DNA of 64,000 nt from Dehalococcoidia bacterium. Its GTDB lineage: Bacteria > Chloroflexota > Dehalococcoidia > SZUA-161. How positions within the stretch are numbered: position 1 is the first letter of the stretch; the number at the start of each line of letters is the position of its first letter. A program made the translations under genes and the position numbers. Positions 9,360 through 18,269 of the stretch are shown in pieces. Below the pieces are notes generated by a model, which was given only the letters and a program-made list of their open reading frames with translations, did not search any database and was not told where the DNA came from. The DNA is taken from NCBI GenBank assembly GCA_030619685.1, contig JAUXAX010000002.1:1-64000 (forward strand). Direction: 5' to 3'.

Positions 9360-10712
9360 ATGGCACTGACTGGTATTCAGATCTACAAGTTCTTACCTAA
9401 GACAAATTGCAAGGAATGCGGCTATCCAACCTGCCTGGCCTTCGCCATGAAGCTGGCGGCAAGCCAAGCGGAGCTTGCAGCTTGTCCATACGTCGACGAC
9501 GAAGCCAAACAGGCGCTGGAAGCGGCCTCTAAACCGCCGATTCGCCTGGTGACCGTTGGCGCTGGGGAGAAGAAAATCGAGGTAGGCAATGAGACAGTCA
9601 TGTTCCGCCACGAGAAAACCTTCGTCCATCGCCCAGGGCTTGTGGTAAGGATTAAGGACAATGCTTCCGCAGATGAGATAGCCAAAACCGTAGAAGAGGT
9701 CAGCAGCTATAGCGTAGACCGCGTTGGGATGACGTTTGGTCTGGACGGCTTCGCCATCCAAAACGAGTCTGGAGATGCTGCTACCTTTGCCAAGTGTGTT
9801 GAAATGGTCAGTTCCAAGACCGATCTCCCGCTGATCCTGATGGCTACGGACCCGGCCAGCATGAGCGCAGCGCTGGATAAAGTCAGCAGCGCCAAGCCGG
9901 CTATCTACGCTGCGACCAAGGACAACATTGACCAGATGGTAGAGTTGGCCAAGAAATTCAGTTGCCCTCTGGCGGTGCGTAGCTCTGACGGGTTGGGCGA
10001 GCTCGCTGAACTGACGGATAAGGCGAGCAAGGCTGGTGTGGAAGACCTCATCCTCGATCCCGGCGTTCGCGACTTCGGCGATTCGCTGGTCGCCCTAACC
10101 CAGATCCGCAGGCTGGCCCTGGCAAAGCGCTTCGAGCCCCTGGGGTACCCTGTAATTACCTTCCCCGGAGAGGGTACATCGTCGCTAGATGAGGAAGCGG
10201 TGCTGGCGGCGCAACACGTGGCCAAATATGGCAGCATAGTAGTTGTCGACCGTTTCTCGCCTGCTCTGGCCTTGAGTTTGATCACACTACGGCTCAATAT
10301 CTACACCGACCCGCAGAAACCGATACAGATGAAGCCCGGCATCTATCAAATTGGCGAGCCCAAAGAAACAAGCCCGCTTTGCGTCACTACCAACTTCTCC
10401 CTTACCTACTTCTCCATAGCTGGAGAGCTTGAAAGCGCTGGCTGGGCTTCGTGGCTTCTGGTTTGCGATACCGAGGGTCTCTCAGTGCTCACTGCCTGGT
10501 CTGCAGGCAAGTTCGACGCCGAGAAGATCGCCAAGACAGTTAAGGGGGAGAACGCAGCGGAGAAGGTAAGCCACCGGAACATAATCATCCCCGGTGGGGT
10601 GGCGGTGCTGAGGGGTGAGCTTGAGGAAGAGCTGCCAGACTGGAAGATCATGGTAGGGCCACGCGAGGCTATGGCTGTTGGCGGCTATCTCAAGGAGAAT
10701 TGGAAGAGCTGA
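9360..10712 (+). CDS. acsC: CODH/ACS gamma subunit (corrinoid iron-sulfur protein large subunit)
   Basis: 450 residues. The N-terminus (residues 5-45) holds the [4Fe-4S] motif NCKECGYPTCLAFAM...CPYV, with the fourth Cys about 16 residues on; this cluster reduces the corrinoid. A TIM-barrel domain and the C-terminal cobalamin-binding region (TTNFSLTYF, then IIPGGVAVL and VGPREA) follow. It forms the heterodimer with AcsD and hands methyl groups to AcsB. AAAGGAG lies upstream. The gene order acsB-acsD-acsC-acsE puts all methyl-transfer parts together. Confidence 0.95.
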   Translation: MALTGIQIYKFLPKTNCKECGYPTCLAFAMKLAASQAELAACPYVDDEAKQALEAASKPPIRLVTVGAGEKKIEVGNETVMFRHEKTFVHRPGLVVRIKDNASADEIAKTVEEVSSYSVDRVGMTFGLDGFAIQNESGDAATFAKCVEMVSSKTDLPLILMATDPASMSAALDKVSSAKPAIYAATKDNIDQMVELAKKFSCPLAVRSSDGLGELAELTDKASKAGVEDLILDPGVRDFGDSLVALTQIRRLALAKRFEPLGYPVITFPGEGTSSLDEEAVLAAQHVAKYGSIVVVDRFSPALALSLITLRLNIYTDPQKPIQMKPGIYQIGEPKETSPLCVTTNFSLTYFSIAGELESAGWASWLLVCDTEGLSVLTAWSAGKFDAEKIAKTVKGENAAEKVSHRNIIIPGGVAVLRGELEEELPDWKIMVGPREAMAVGGYLKENWKS

Positions 10713-10764
10713 AGTCGCACCCCATAGGGGAACCTGTTCGAGGTTTTAGGGTTCTAGGTTCTAG

Positions 10765-10805
10765 GTTCTAAGTTCAAGGTTAACCTAGAACGTAGAACTT
10801 AGAAC
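10765..10805. repeat. nested intergenic palindrome between acsC and acsE
   Basis: GTTCTAAGTTC (10765-10775) pairs with GAACTTAGAAC (10795-10805). Inside it AGGTTAACCT (10777-10786) is a perfect palindrome, and tandem GGTTCTA units run just upstream (10749-10770). No T-run follows. It is probably a repetitive intergenic element or an mRNA-processing structure in the acs operon. Confidence 0.65.
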
Positions 10806-10859
10806 ATTTCCAAAGCTGAGTGTTGAACACTTGCCTTTAAGAAGAGGAGGATAACAAAG

Positions 10860-11780
10860 ATGATCTGCATCGGTGAATCCATTCACATCATCTCCCAGAG
10901 TGTGAGAACTGCGGTCGAGAACCGCGATAAGGCATTCATCCAGGTTTTGGCCAAGCGCCAGGCAGATAAAGGGGCTACTTATCTCGACCTCAACATCGGC
11001 CCTCAGAAGAAGGCAGGGGCTGAGGTCATGCCCTGGATGGTGGAAACCGTTCAAGAGGTTACCGATGCCCTCCTATCTCTGGACACCACCAACGCTGTCG
11101 CTATGGAAGCAGGGCTTAAGGTTTGCCGGAAAACGCCGCTTATCAATAGCACTGACTGCACTGAGGAGCGTCTCAGCGCGCTCATGCCGCTCGCAGCTAA
11201 ATACAATTCCAATATCATTGCCCTTACCCTGGCCAAGGGCGGGCTTCCCACCAGCGCCGATGCCCGTGTCGAGCTTGCCGCTGAGTGCATTTTCCCTTCT
11301 GCTGAGGAGAATGGCGTTCCCAGCGAGAGAATCTTTCTTGATCCCCTGGTGCTCACGGTGAATGGCAACCAGGATCAGGCGCAGGAAACCATAAATGCTG
11401 TCAGGTTCTTTAAGCAGATGACGGACCCCCCTCCCATGACCACCTGTGGCCTCTCCAATGTGTCGAACTCCTGCCCGGAGGAAATCCGCCCTTTGCTCAA
11501 CCGCGTATTCCTCATAATGATGATGGGTGCCGGTCTCGACTCGGCGATCATTGATACCCTGGATGACGAGTTAATGGAGACCATACGTATCGTCGAGAGC
11601 AGGGATGAATCCACGGCGAAGGGCAAGCTGTATGTCGCCCTGTACGATGCCTATGTCGCCATGGAGCCGTTCGATGTCAGCACTGTCGACATGAGCGATC
11701 CCGGGCTCAGTGACATAGCCAAGACCATCAGGGTTATGCAGAACGAGACGCTTTACGCCCACAGCTATCTGAGGATGTAA
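10860..11780 (+). CDS. acsE: 5-methyltetrahydrofolate:corrinoid/iron-sulfur protein methyltransferase
   Basis: 306 residues of the pterin-binding TIM-barrel family, moving the methyl group from methyl-THF to the AcsCD corrinoid. Visible are the N-terminal IGESIHI, the pterin-site motif ATYLDLNIGP, LSLDTTNA, and TTCGLSNVSNSCPEEIRPLLN with the conserved Asn. The Moorella enzyme has about 262 residues, so there are roughly 40 extra at the C-terminus (DAYVAMEPFDVSTVDM onward), a helical extension. AGAGGAGG precedes the ATG. It ends the acs block and faces mutL tail to tail. Confidence 0.92.
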   Translation: MICIGESIHIISQSVRTAVENRDKAFIQVLAKRQADKGATYLDLNIGPQKKAGAEVMPWMVETVQEVTDALLSLDTTNAVAMEAGLKVCRKTPLINSTDCTEERLSALMPLAAKYNSNIIALTLAKGGLPTSADARVELAAECIFPSAEENGVPSERIFLDPLVLTVNGNQDQAQETINAVRFFKQMTDPPPMTTCGLSNVSNSCPEEIRPLLNRVFLIMMMGAGLDSAIIDTLDDELMETIRIVESRDESTAKGKLYVALYDAYVAMEPFDVSTVDMSDPGLSDIAKTIRVMQNETLYAHSYLRM

Positions 11781-11851
11781 CTTTACATTCTCAGCCGCTT
11801 TGTACTCAAGGGGGATTTTAACACGGTATTTTCGGAACGGGGTAAGGGAGT

Positions 11852-13570
11852 TTACCTTCTACCGAACCCCTTCTCGAGTTGCGAGGCGCTGAGGTGGATC
11901 ATAGTTGGTCTGCCGTGCGGGCAGGTACGAGGCTGGGAGGACTGTTCCAGTTGCCTCACAAGGTCCTGCATCTCTTGCTGGCTCAAAGCCTGTCCAGCCA
12001 GCACTGCGCTATGACAGGCCAGGGAGATGGCTATCTCCTCCCCCCAGTCGCTCTTCGCTCCCTCCCCGAGGAAGTCCAGAAGCTCGGTTAGCGATTGTGC
12101 CACGTTCTGTCCCTGGAGCATGGCTGGTACAGACCTCACCAGCCAGGTTCGCTCTCCAAAGTGCTCGATCCCAAAGCCGTACTCGGAGAGGGCTTCTGCG
12201 TGCAACTCCAGCAATTCCTGCTGGCGCACTGTCAGCTCTACTGGCACCGGCTGGAGCATTCCTTGAATCTCCACCGACCTCCGCTGCCGCTGGTCGCGGA
12301 TCCTCTCGAAAAGGACCCGCTCATGTGCTGCGTGCTGGTCGATGAGATACATGCCATCAGGCCCTTCAGTGATGATGTAGGTGTTGGCCACCTGGCCAAC
12401 GACACGCAGGATCGGCAGCGCCCTGACGACAGGCTCGGCTTCGGTCGGCCCGGCAACCGGGGTCTCGGTGGCAGCCTCCTGAGTGCTGGCCTCAGGGGCG
12501 AGGAGACGCTCGGTGGAGGGCGCAGGGGCGGGTTGAGGGTGAGGCAGGGTCTCCAGGCGGGGGATCGGAGCCTGAGCAACTAGAGTGGCTCTGACAGCCT
12601 TCTGCACCGCGCCGAAAGCATCGCGTTCGTGGCGGAATCTAACCTCGCTCTTGGCAGGATGGACGTTGACGTCTACCTCTTGAGGGGGCAGCAGTAGGTT
12701 GATCACAGCGATAGGGTGCCTTCCGCTCACCAGCAGGCCATGGTAGCCTTGCACAAGGGCATAGGCCAGCATCCGGCTCTGCACCCAGCGCCGGTTGATG
12801 AAAAAGCTCACATAGCCCCGAGTGGCGCGGGTGAGCGAAGGGGGGCTGATGAACCCAGTGACCTGAGGCAGCAAAGGATCCTCGATTTCATCCCTAGTCT
12901 CTACCTGGAGTAGCGACTTGGCAGCTTCCATCCCGTAGACTGTCCCCAGCACCTCCCTCAGGCTGCCGCTGCCTGGGGAGCGAAAGGTGGTGCGTCCATC
13001 GATAATAAGAATGAATCTTACCTCAGGGAAGGCGAGGCTGTACTGGCTGACGAGCTGACTGATGTGCCCGTTTTCGGTCGCTGTAGACTTGAGGAACTTG
13101 AGGCGGGCGGGGAAGCTGCGGAACAGATTGCGCACGGTGACTGTGGTCCCGATAGGGCAGCCACGCTTGGCCTTTTGCATTACAGCGCCGTCTTTTATGT
13201 TAAGAAAAGTCCCCGCCAGCTCCTCCCGGCTGCGGGTGACCATAGTCACCTCGGAGACGGCGGCGATCGAGGGCAATGCCTCTCCCCTGAAGCCAAGGCT
13301 TAAGATGCTCTCAAGGTCGTCGATGGTGGCGACCTTGCTAGTGGCGAACCTCTCAAAGGCGAGGTCCACCTCCTCCGGGGGTATCCCCACGCCGTTGTCC
13401 ACCACCCTGATCAGCCGCACGCCACCCCCCTGCACCTCGATGGCGACCTGCGTAGCGCCGGCATCCAGGGAGTTGTCCAGCAGCTCCTTGACCGCCGACG
13501 CCGGCCTCTCCACCACCTCCCCAGCGGCGATCTTGGAAGCAACCTCAGGGGCCAGGACTCTAATGGGCAT
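11852..13570 (-). CDS. mutL: DNA mismatch repair protein MutL
   Basis: 572 residues. The N-terminal GHKL ATPase has ELLDNSLDAGA, DNGVGIPPEE, FATSKV and LGFRGEAL. A Pro/Glu/Ala-rich linker (about 340-390) leads to the C-terminal domain, which carries the endonuclease motif DQHAAHERVLFE (DQHAx2Ex4E), ACHSAV and CPHGRPT, so this MutL should nick DNA itself. mutS lies 2 kb away on the same strand, separated by a RAYT gene and two small genes, so the usual mutS-mutL adjacency has been broken. Confidence 0.95.
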   Translation of the reverse strand: MPIRVLAPEVASKIAAGEVVERPASAVKELLDNSLDAGATQVAIEVQGGGVRLIRVVDNGVGIPPEEVDLAFERFATSKVATIDDLESILSLGFRGEALPSIAAVSEVTMVTRSREELAGTFLNIKDGAVMQKAKRGCPIGTTVTVRNLFRSFPARLKFLKSTATENGHISQLVSQYSLAFPEVRFILIIDGRTTFRSPGSGSLREVLGTVYGMEAAKSLLQVETRDEIEDPLLPQVTGFISPPSLTRATRGYVSFFINRRWVQSRMLAYALVQGYHGLLVSGRHPIAVINLLLPPQEVDVNVHPAKSEVRFRHERDAFGAVQKAVRATLVAQAPIPRLETLPHPQPAPAPSTERLLAPEASTQEAATETPVAGPTEAEPVVRALPILRVVGQVANTYIITEGPDGMYLIDQHAAHERVLFERIRDQRQRRSVEIQGMLQPVPVELTVRQQELLELHAEALSEYGFGIEHFGERTWLVRSVPAMLQGQNVAQSLTELLDFLGEGAKSDWGEEIAISLACHSAVLAGQALSQQEMQDLVRQLEQSSQPRTCPHGRPTMIHLSASQLEKGFGRR

Positions 13571-13664
13571 TTCTATTGTTCCTTCTGGTTCAGTCTAGCA
13601 ACTCACTCAGAATTGGCAGCAGCATCCTCTTGGTCATGTCAAATCAATATTGTATTTGCTTAAA

Positions 13665-13700
13665 AGCAGTAGGGTGGGTGTAGCGTAGCGAAACCCACCA
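13665..13700 (+). repeat. REP sequence, GTAG-headed, left of the RAYT gene
   Basis: AGCAGTAGGGTGGG followed by an imperfect loop and GAAACCCACCA. The GTAG head plus a GGGTGGGT/ACCCACC stem is the pattern of REP elements served by RAYT transposases. Related copies are at 14267-14300 (inverted) and at both ends of 34492-34648. Confidence 0.75.
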
Positions 13701-13705
13701 TCATC

Positions 13706-14248
13706 TCATTCGAAATCCATCGCCATGAGTTCTTCTTGTACTGTGTGCCCCCAGCCCTGGGGATAAAACCCTTTTCTAACAAATTCCTTGAAACTACTGA
13801 ACTTCCATTCTGCCGGCAAATTCACCAATCCATGCCTAACAGGATTGTAATGAACGTAATCGCAATGCCGGTTGAAGTCCTCCTGACCACGAATCGCGTG
13901 TTCCCAAAACCTCCTCTGCCAGACACCCGCTTCCTTCTTCTTACGCATCGACTCTGAGATGAGCTGTGCTTTGCCTCCAGAATAACTTCGGGTGAAGGCT
14001 GCTTTGATGCACTTCCACCTTGTTGAGAAATCGAAATCGCTATCGGGCAATGTCCAGATACAATGAAGATGATCAGGTAGAATCACTATGGCATCTATCT
14101 TATAGGGGTATTCGGTCATCACTACTTGGAAACATCTATTGAGCAGATCAATGGCAGCTTCCGGCTCAAAGATGGGATACCTTTTGTAGGTAACAACAGT
14201 GAAGAAGAACGTTCCTCCTTTTAGCCAAGCTCTACGGTAGTGAGGCAT
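13706..14248 (-). mobile_element. REP-associated tyrosine transposase (RAYT, Y1/HUH family)
   Basis: 180-residue Y1-transposase domain protein of the RAYT branch, related to IS200/IS605 TnpA. The start MPHYRRAWLKGGTFFFTVVT is typical; the metal-binding HUH motif is HLH in ILPDHLHCIW, and the catalytic Tyr lies in HCDYVHYNPVRHGLV. The gene is intact and is bracketed by inverted REP sequences at 13665-13700 and 14267-14300. Such enzymes process single-stranded REP DNA and are thought to spread REPs while staying fixed themselves. A further REP pair is at 34492-34648. It probably interrupts a former mutS-mutL neighbourhood. Confidence 0.88.
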
Positions 14249-14266
14249 GTCTCTTCCTTGCGTTTT

Positions 14267-14300
14267 GGTGGTGGGTTTCGTTTCACTTCACCCACCCTAC
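14267..14300 (-). repeat. REP sequence, inverted copy right of the RAYT gene
   Basis: On the minus strand this reads GTAGGGTGGGTGAAGTGAAA followed by CGAAACCCACCACC. It mirrors the copy at 13665-13700, so the RAYT gene lies inside an inverted REP pair. Confidence 0.75.
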
Positions 14301-14302
14301 TT

Positions 14303-14719
14303 TTACTCTCTCTTACGGTCTTCTACCCTGATCTCCGTGACAATATTTCCCCAGCCACCACATTTAACCCCTACATCGAAGCAGCCAAATCTCTTGAACC
14401 GCATCTCATTAGGATCAACACCTGCATAGAATAGCTCGTTCGATGCAAAAATTGCCGTTGCCACTGAACTCAAGGCGTAGATACAGAGCTTAGTTATGAG
14501 GTTGCCTGCCCCATCAAAATAGAACTTGTCACCCTCCTTATGCTGGCTATTGCACCCGTGTGATTCCACCACCTCCACAACGATTGTCTTGTTCATCAAG
14601 GCAGGTCCCTTGGAAAGAACATCTTCATTTCTCGGATTCTCTCGGAATTCCTTCATTTCTTCATCAGTGTAACCCACATGCTTTTGGAAAGAGCTCCAGA
14701 CACCTTCATCGACCTTCAT
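14303..14719 (-). CDS. small conserved protein, TIGR04076-like
   Basis: 138 residues, no signal peptide or clear membrane segment. The region from about residue 45 (KTIVVEVVESHGCNSQHKEGD, CIYALSSVATAIFA, then GCFDVGVKCGGWGNIVTEIRV) resembles the small uncharacterised TIGR04076 family, with its conserved Cys and Gly positions. The N-terminal WSSFQKHVGYTDEEM helix looks like an added segment. It ends directly at the RAYT-linked REP and is on the strand of mutS and mutL. The function is unknown, and the family call is from memory of the pattern only. Confidence 0.5.
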   Translation of the reverse strand: MKVDEGVWSSFQKHVGYTDEEMKEFRENPRNEDVLSKGPALMNKTIVVEVVESHGCNSQHKEGDKFYFDGAGNLITKLCIYALSSVATAIFASNELFYAGVDPNEMRFKRFGCFDVGVKCGGWGNIVTEIRVEDRKRE

Positions 14720-14838
14720 ATTGTTACCTCCCTAAACTAGCGCCAATGGCGTATGACATCCAAATAGCGGACTCGGAGTTCACCTATTCAGTAGTATGGC
14801 AGAACCTAGTGTCAACGGCGTCAAGCGCGGCTTCCTCT

Positions 14839-15513
14839 CTAAAGAGGTATCAGATCGCAGTAGTAGAAACGGCTGTCCCTCAGAACGACCTCTCCCTTCC
14901 TGTGCGCTATCCTCTCGCGGAATATCGGCCCGTCATACACGAATGAGTGGAATTCCCCGTTCTCACCACAGGGATCAACGGTGCCAGGGAGTCCAGATAG
15001 AAATTGCTCATCGAAGACCCTGCCCACAAACCCCCTGTCGAGGACATTTGAGTCAACACAGGTGATGACCGCCTTGAAACCTAAACCTATGAACGTATGG
15101 GCAAACTCATTAGTATCCCTTTTCCATAAAGGGAAGACCCCCTTCATTCCTATTTTCGTCAGGTTGTCCTCTCTGTATTTCCTCACGTCCTCCAGGAAAA
15201 TGTCCCCGAAAACCACCGAAAAAATGCCCTGGCTTCGGTACTGTATTAGCTTGTCCCTCATTTTCTCTTCGTACTCCTCGTTGGATGAATTCCTGGTGAG
15301 ATAGACTTTTTCGAGCGGAAGGCGTAAGGATTTGGCCTGCTGTTCAAGAAGAGTAGCCCGGACACCGTGCATGCTGATCCTGTCGTAGTCCTCTGTTACG
15401 GTTGTTAGCAGGGCTGCTATCTCGTAACCGTCAGACATCTCCAGTTCATAAAGGGCCATGGCGCTGTCTTTGCCCCCGCTCCATGTAAAGAGGACTTTTT
15501 CAGGTATTGACAT
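14839..15513 (-). CDS. PP-loop ATPase, diphthine--ammonia ligase (Dph6/MJ0570)-like
   Basis: 224 residues of the adenine nucleotide alpha-hydrolase fold. The N-terminal PP-loop FTWSGGKDSAMALYE binds ATP, and PCGENGEFHSFVYDGPIF near the C-terminus is the hallmark of the Dph6/MJ0570 group. In eukaryotes and archaea the family amidates diphthine on EF-2. Bacteria lack diphthamide, so the substrate here must differ and is unknown; a role in B12 or thiolated-nucleotide metabolism has been suggested for bacterial relatives. It lies 36 bp beyond the mutS stop on the same strand. Confidence 0.8.
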   Translation of the reverse strand: MSIPEKVLFTWSGGKDSAMALYELEMSDGYEIAALLTTVTEDYDRISMHGVRATLLEQQAKSLRLPLEKVYLTRNSSNEEYEEKMRDKLIQYRSQGIFSVVFGDIFLEDVRKYREDNLTKIGMKGVFPLWKRDTNEFAHTFIGLGFKAVITCVDSNVLDRGFVGRVFDEQFLSGLPGTVDPCGENGEFHSFVYDGPIFRERIAHRKGEVVLRDSRFYYCDLIPL

Positions 15514-15549
15514 GACCCCCCATACCTAACATTTGCGAGTCAGGGACTT

Positions 15550-18117
15550 CTATCCTTCCTTGGCCTTCTGCTGCAGCTCGTAGAGCTTGGTGATAGCCTC
15601 GAGGGGAGTCATCGAGGAGACGTCCATCCCCAGGATTTCATCCACGATAGGGGGCTTTTGCCCGAAGAGCGGTATCTGCTCCGAGGGGGGCTTCTCTCGT
15701 CGGCGGGGACGTGCGCTCCGCGCTGCTTTCACCTCAATATTGTTCTCGAGGGTCGTCAAAACCTCCCCGGCGCGGTGCACTACTGCTCGGGGCAGGCCTG
15801 CCAATTGTGCTACATGGATGCCGTAGCTCTTGTCGGCGCCCCCGGGGATTATCTTGCGCAGGAAGACCACCTCACCACCTTCCTCAGACACAGCGACGTT
15901 GAAGTTCTTCACCCGGGGCAGGAAGCTCGCCAGGTCTACCAGCTCGTGATAGTGGGTGGCAAACAGCGTTTTAGCACCGAGCCTGGGGTGGTTGTGAATG
16001 TACTCTGCCACAGCCTGGGCGATGGAAAGCCCATCGTAGGTTGAAGTCCCGCGCCCGATTTCGTCCAATATGATCAGTGATTTTGAAGTAGCGTTGTTGA
16101 GTATGTTGGCCGTCTCCAGCATCTCGATCATGAAGGTCGACTGGCCGGTGACCAGGTCGTCCTGGAGACCAACCCTGGTGAAGATACGGTCTACGAGCCC
16201 TATAGTGGCCGAGTCTGCGGGAATGAAGCTGCCGATCTGGGCCAGGAGCACAATAATGGCCACCTGCCGCAGATAGGTCGACTTACCCGACATGTTGGGG
16301 CCAGTGAGGATAACGAGTTGGGCATCCTTATTTGAGAGGTGGATATCGTTGGGAACGAATTGCTCATCGACCAGCGCCCGCTCCACAACAGGATGGCGTC
16401 CACCGGAAATCGCTATCGAGTCGTCCGTGGTCAGTTTGGGGCGAGCGTAGCTATACCTCGCTGCCACCTCTGCGAACGCGGAGAGGACATCGATCTGGGC
16501 CACAGCGGCGGCAATGCTCAGGATGCGGTCGCCCCAACCTCCTACCTGGCGGCAAACCTGGCGAAAGAGGGCGCTCTCCAGCTCGGCGATCCTGGACCCA
16601 GCATTGAGGATCAGCGATTCATACTCCTTGAGCTGCGGGGTGAAGTAACGTTCTGCTCCCACCAGCGTCTGCTTGCGTATATAGTCCTCGGGGACCCGGT
16701 GGATGTGGGCAGAGGTGACTTCGATGTAGTAGCCGAACACTTTATTATAGCCCACCTTGAGCGACTTGATCCCGGTCCTATCGCGCTCGGTTCGTTCCAG
16801 ATCGGCCAGGTATTTCTTGACATTCGATGAAGCTGAGCAAAGCTCGTCCAGTTCACTGGAGAAGCCCTTCTTTATCACGTCCCCTTCTCCCACCGTCGCC
16901 GGCGGATCCTCAACGATGGCCTGGGAGATCAACGCCACGATATCGTCACAGGGCTTGAGCTCCGAATAAAGCCACTCTAAATCCCTTTCCTCCTCAAGCA
17001 TAGCCCTCATCTGCGGGACCTGCTCCAGGCTGCGGCGCAGGGAGACTAGCTCTCTGGGGGTGGCTATACCCGACCTCACCCGGTTAACCAGCCGCTCTAT
17101 GTCGCTGAGCTTGCCGAGGAGGCTTATTACCTCGATTCGCCGCGGCGACTGAAAGCAGGATACAGCTTGGTGTCTTTGCTCCAGTCGCTTTATGTCGAGA
17201 AGGGGCTGCCCCAGCCACTTCTTGAGCAGTCTTCCTCCCATCGCCGTCTTGGTGAGGTCGATAACAGAGAGCAGCGAGCCGCTGGACAGCCCCAAACGGC
17301 TGCTCTGAAATAGCTCCAGGTTGCGGCGTGTCTGAGCGTCCAGGGTCATGAAAGACTCAGTGGAATAAGTAGCCAGGCTGTTGATTTGCCCCAGCGCATC
17401 TTTCTGGGTCTGCTCCAGATATTGAAGGATAGAGCCTGCTGCTATTATTGCCAGCGGAAGATGGGCACAGCCATAGCCTTCCAGAGAGGATGCTCCCAAA
17501 GCGTCGAGCAGGGTTTGTCGCGCCACATCCAGCTCAAACATCTGATCATCTAGCTGTGTTGCCGGCGCAGGGAGCCATGACTGAGGAAGCTGGGAGCTGC
17601 GGGGGATGAGCACCTCCGAGGGTCGAAGGCGCTCCAGCTCGAGGGGGGCGTTTTCAGCGGGAATCTGGGTAGTAGCGAATTCGCTTGTTGTTATGTCAAC
17701 ATACGCTATCCCTGCTTCCTCGCCCTCGACAACTACGGAGGCAAGATAATTGTTCGTCTTGAGTTCGAGCAGGTTGGGCTCTATAACGGTCCCCGGGGTC
17801 ACCACACGGACCACCTCTCGCTCTACTATACCCTTCCCCGCTTTAGGTTCACCCATCTGCTCGCAAATGGCCACTTTATAGCCCTTGTTAATCAGCTTGG
17901 CCAGATAGTTGTCCAGGGCATGGTGAGGAATCCCCGCCATGGGATAGCGTTGCCCCTTGCCCATCTCCCTGGAGGTCAGCGTTATCTCCAGCTCACTGGA
18001 GACCAGCTTGGCATCATCGTCGAACGTTTCGTAGAAATCGCCCAGGCGAAAGAAGACGATGGCCTGAGGATAGCTCCGCTTGATCTTGAGATACTGGCTT
18101 CTAATAGGTGTCATCAT
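15550..18117 (-). CDS. mutS: DNA mismatch repair protein MutS
   Basis: 855 residues, full length for MutS1. The mismatch-probing Phe-x-Glu is in RLGDFYETFDDDA near the N-terminus, with GIPHHALDNYLAKLI and ICEQMGEP after it. The C-terminal ATPase has Walker A GPNMSGKSTYLRQ, Walker B LIILDEIGRGTSTYDG and the signature THYHELVDLA. The start has two adjacent ATG codons; I used the first. It probably works with the MutL encoded at 11852-13570. Confidence 0.96.
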   Translation of the reverse strand: MMTPIRSQYLKIKRSYPQAIVFFRLGDFYETFDDDAKLVSSELEITLTSREMGKGQRYPMAGIPHHALDNYLAKLINKGYKVAICEQMGEPKAGKGIVEREVVRVVTPGTVIEPNLLELKTNNYLASVVVEGEEAGIAYVDITTSEFATTQIPAENAPLELERLRPSEVLIPRSSQLPQSWLPAPATQLDDQMFELDVARQTLLDALGASSLEGYGCAHLPLAIIAAGSILQYLEQTQKDALGQINSLATYSTESFMTLDAQTRRNLELFQSSRLGLSSGSLLSVIDLTKTAMGGRLLKKWLGQPLLDIKRLEQRHQAVSCFQSPRRIEVISLLGKLSDIERLVNRVRSGIATPRELVSLRRSLEQVPQMRAMLEEERDLEWLYSELKPCDDIVALISQAIVEDPPATVGEGDVIKKGFSSELDELCSASSNVKKYLADLERTERDRTGIKSLKVGYNKVFGYYIEVTSAHIHRVPEDYIRKQTLVGAERYFTPQLKEYESLILNAGSRIAELESALFRQVCRQVGGWGDRILSIAAAVAQIDVLSAFAEVAARYSYARPKLTTDDSIAISGGRHPVVERALVDEQFVPNDIHLSNKDAQLVILTGPNMSGKSTYLRQVAIIVLLAQIGSFIPADSATIGLVDRIFTRVGLQDDLVTGQSTFMIEMLETANILNNATSKSLIILDEIGRGTSTYDGLSIAQAVAEYIHNHPRLGAKTLFATHYHELVDLASFLPRVKNFNVAVSEEGGEVVFLRKIIPGGADKSYGIHVAQLAGLPRAVVHRAGEVLTTLENNIEVKAARSARPRRREKPPSEQIPLFGQKPPIVDEILGMDVSSMTPLEAITKLYELQQKAKEG

Positions 18118-18234
18118 GCGTTCGCTGCTGTTTTGGCTATTTTACTAGAACTGCTCCCTTAAAGAAAGGTTTAGCTAACTTGGGGAGCGTCCATGGTTTG
18201 AGCAGGCTAGCAGTAAGGTAGGGCAAATCCTCTC

Positions 18235-18263
18235 TTGACATTGGTATCGTGCACTGGTATAAT
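18235..18263 (+). promoter_or_regulatory. perfect consensus sigma-70 promoter
   Basis: TTGACA at 18235-18240, 17-bp spacer, TATAAT at 18258-18263: an exact match to both hexamers, the strongest promoter-like sequence in the window. It points toward the radical-SAM gene at 18528 but would leave a leader of about 255 nt. Confidence 0.75.
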
Positions 18264-18269
18264 TTCCAC

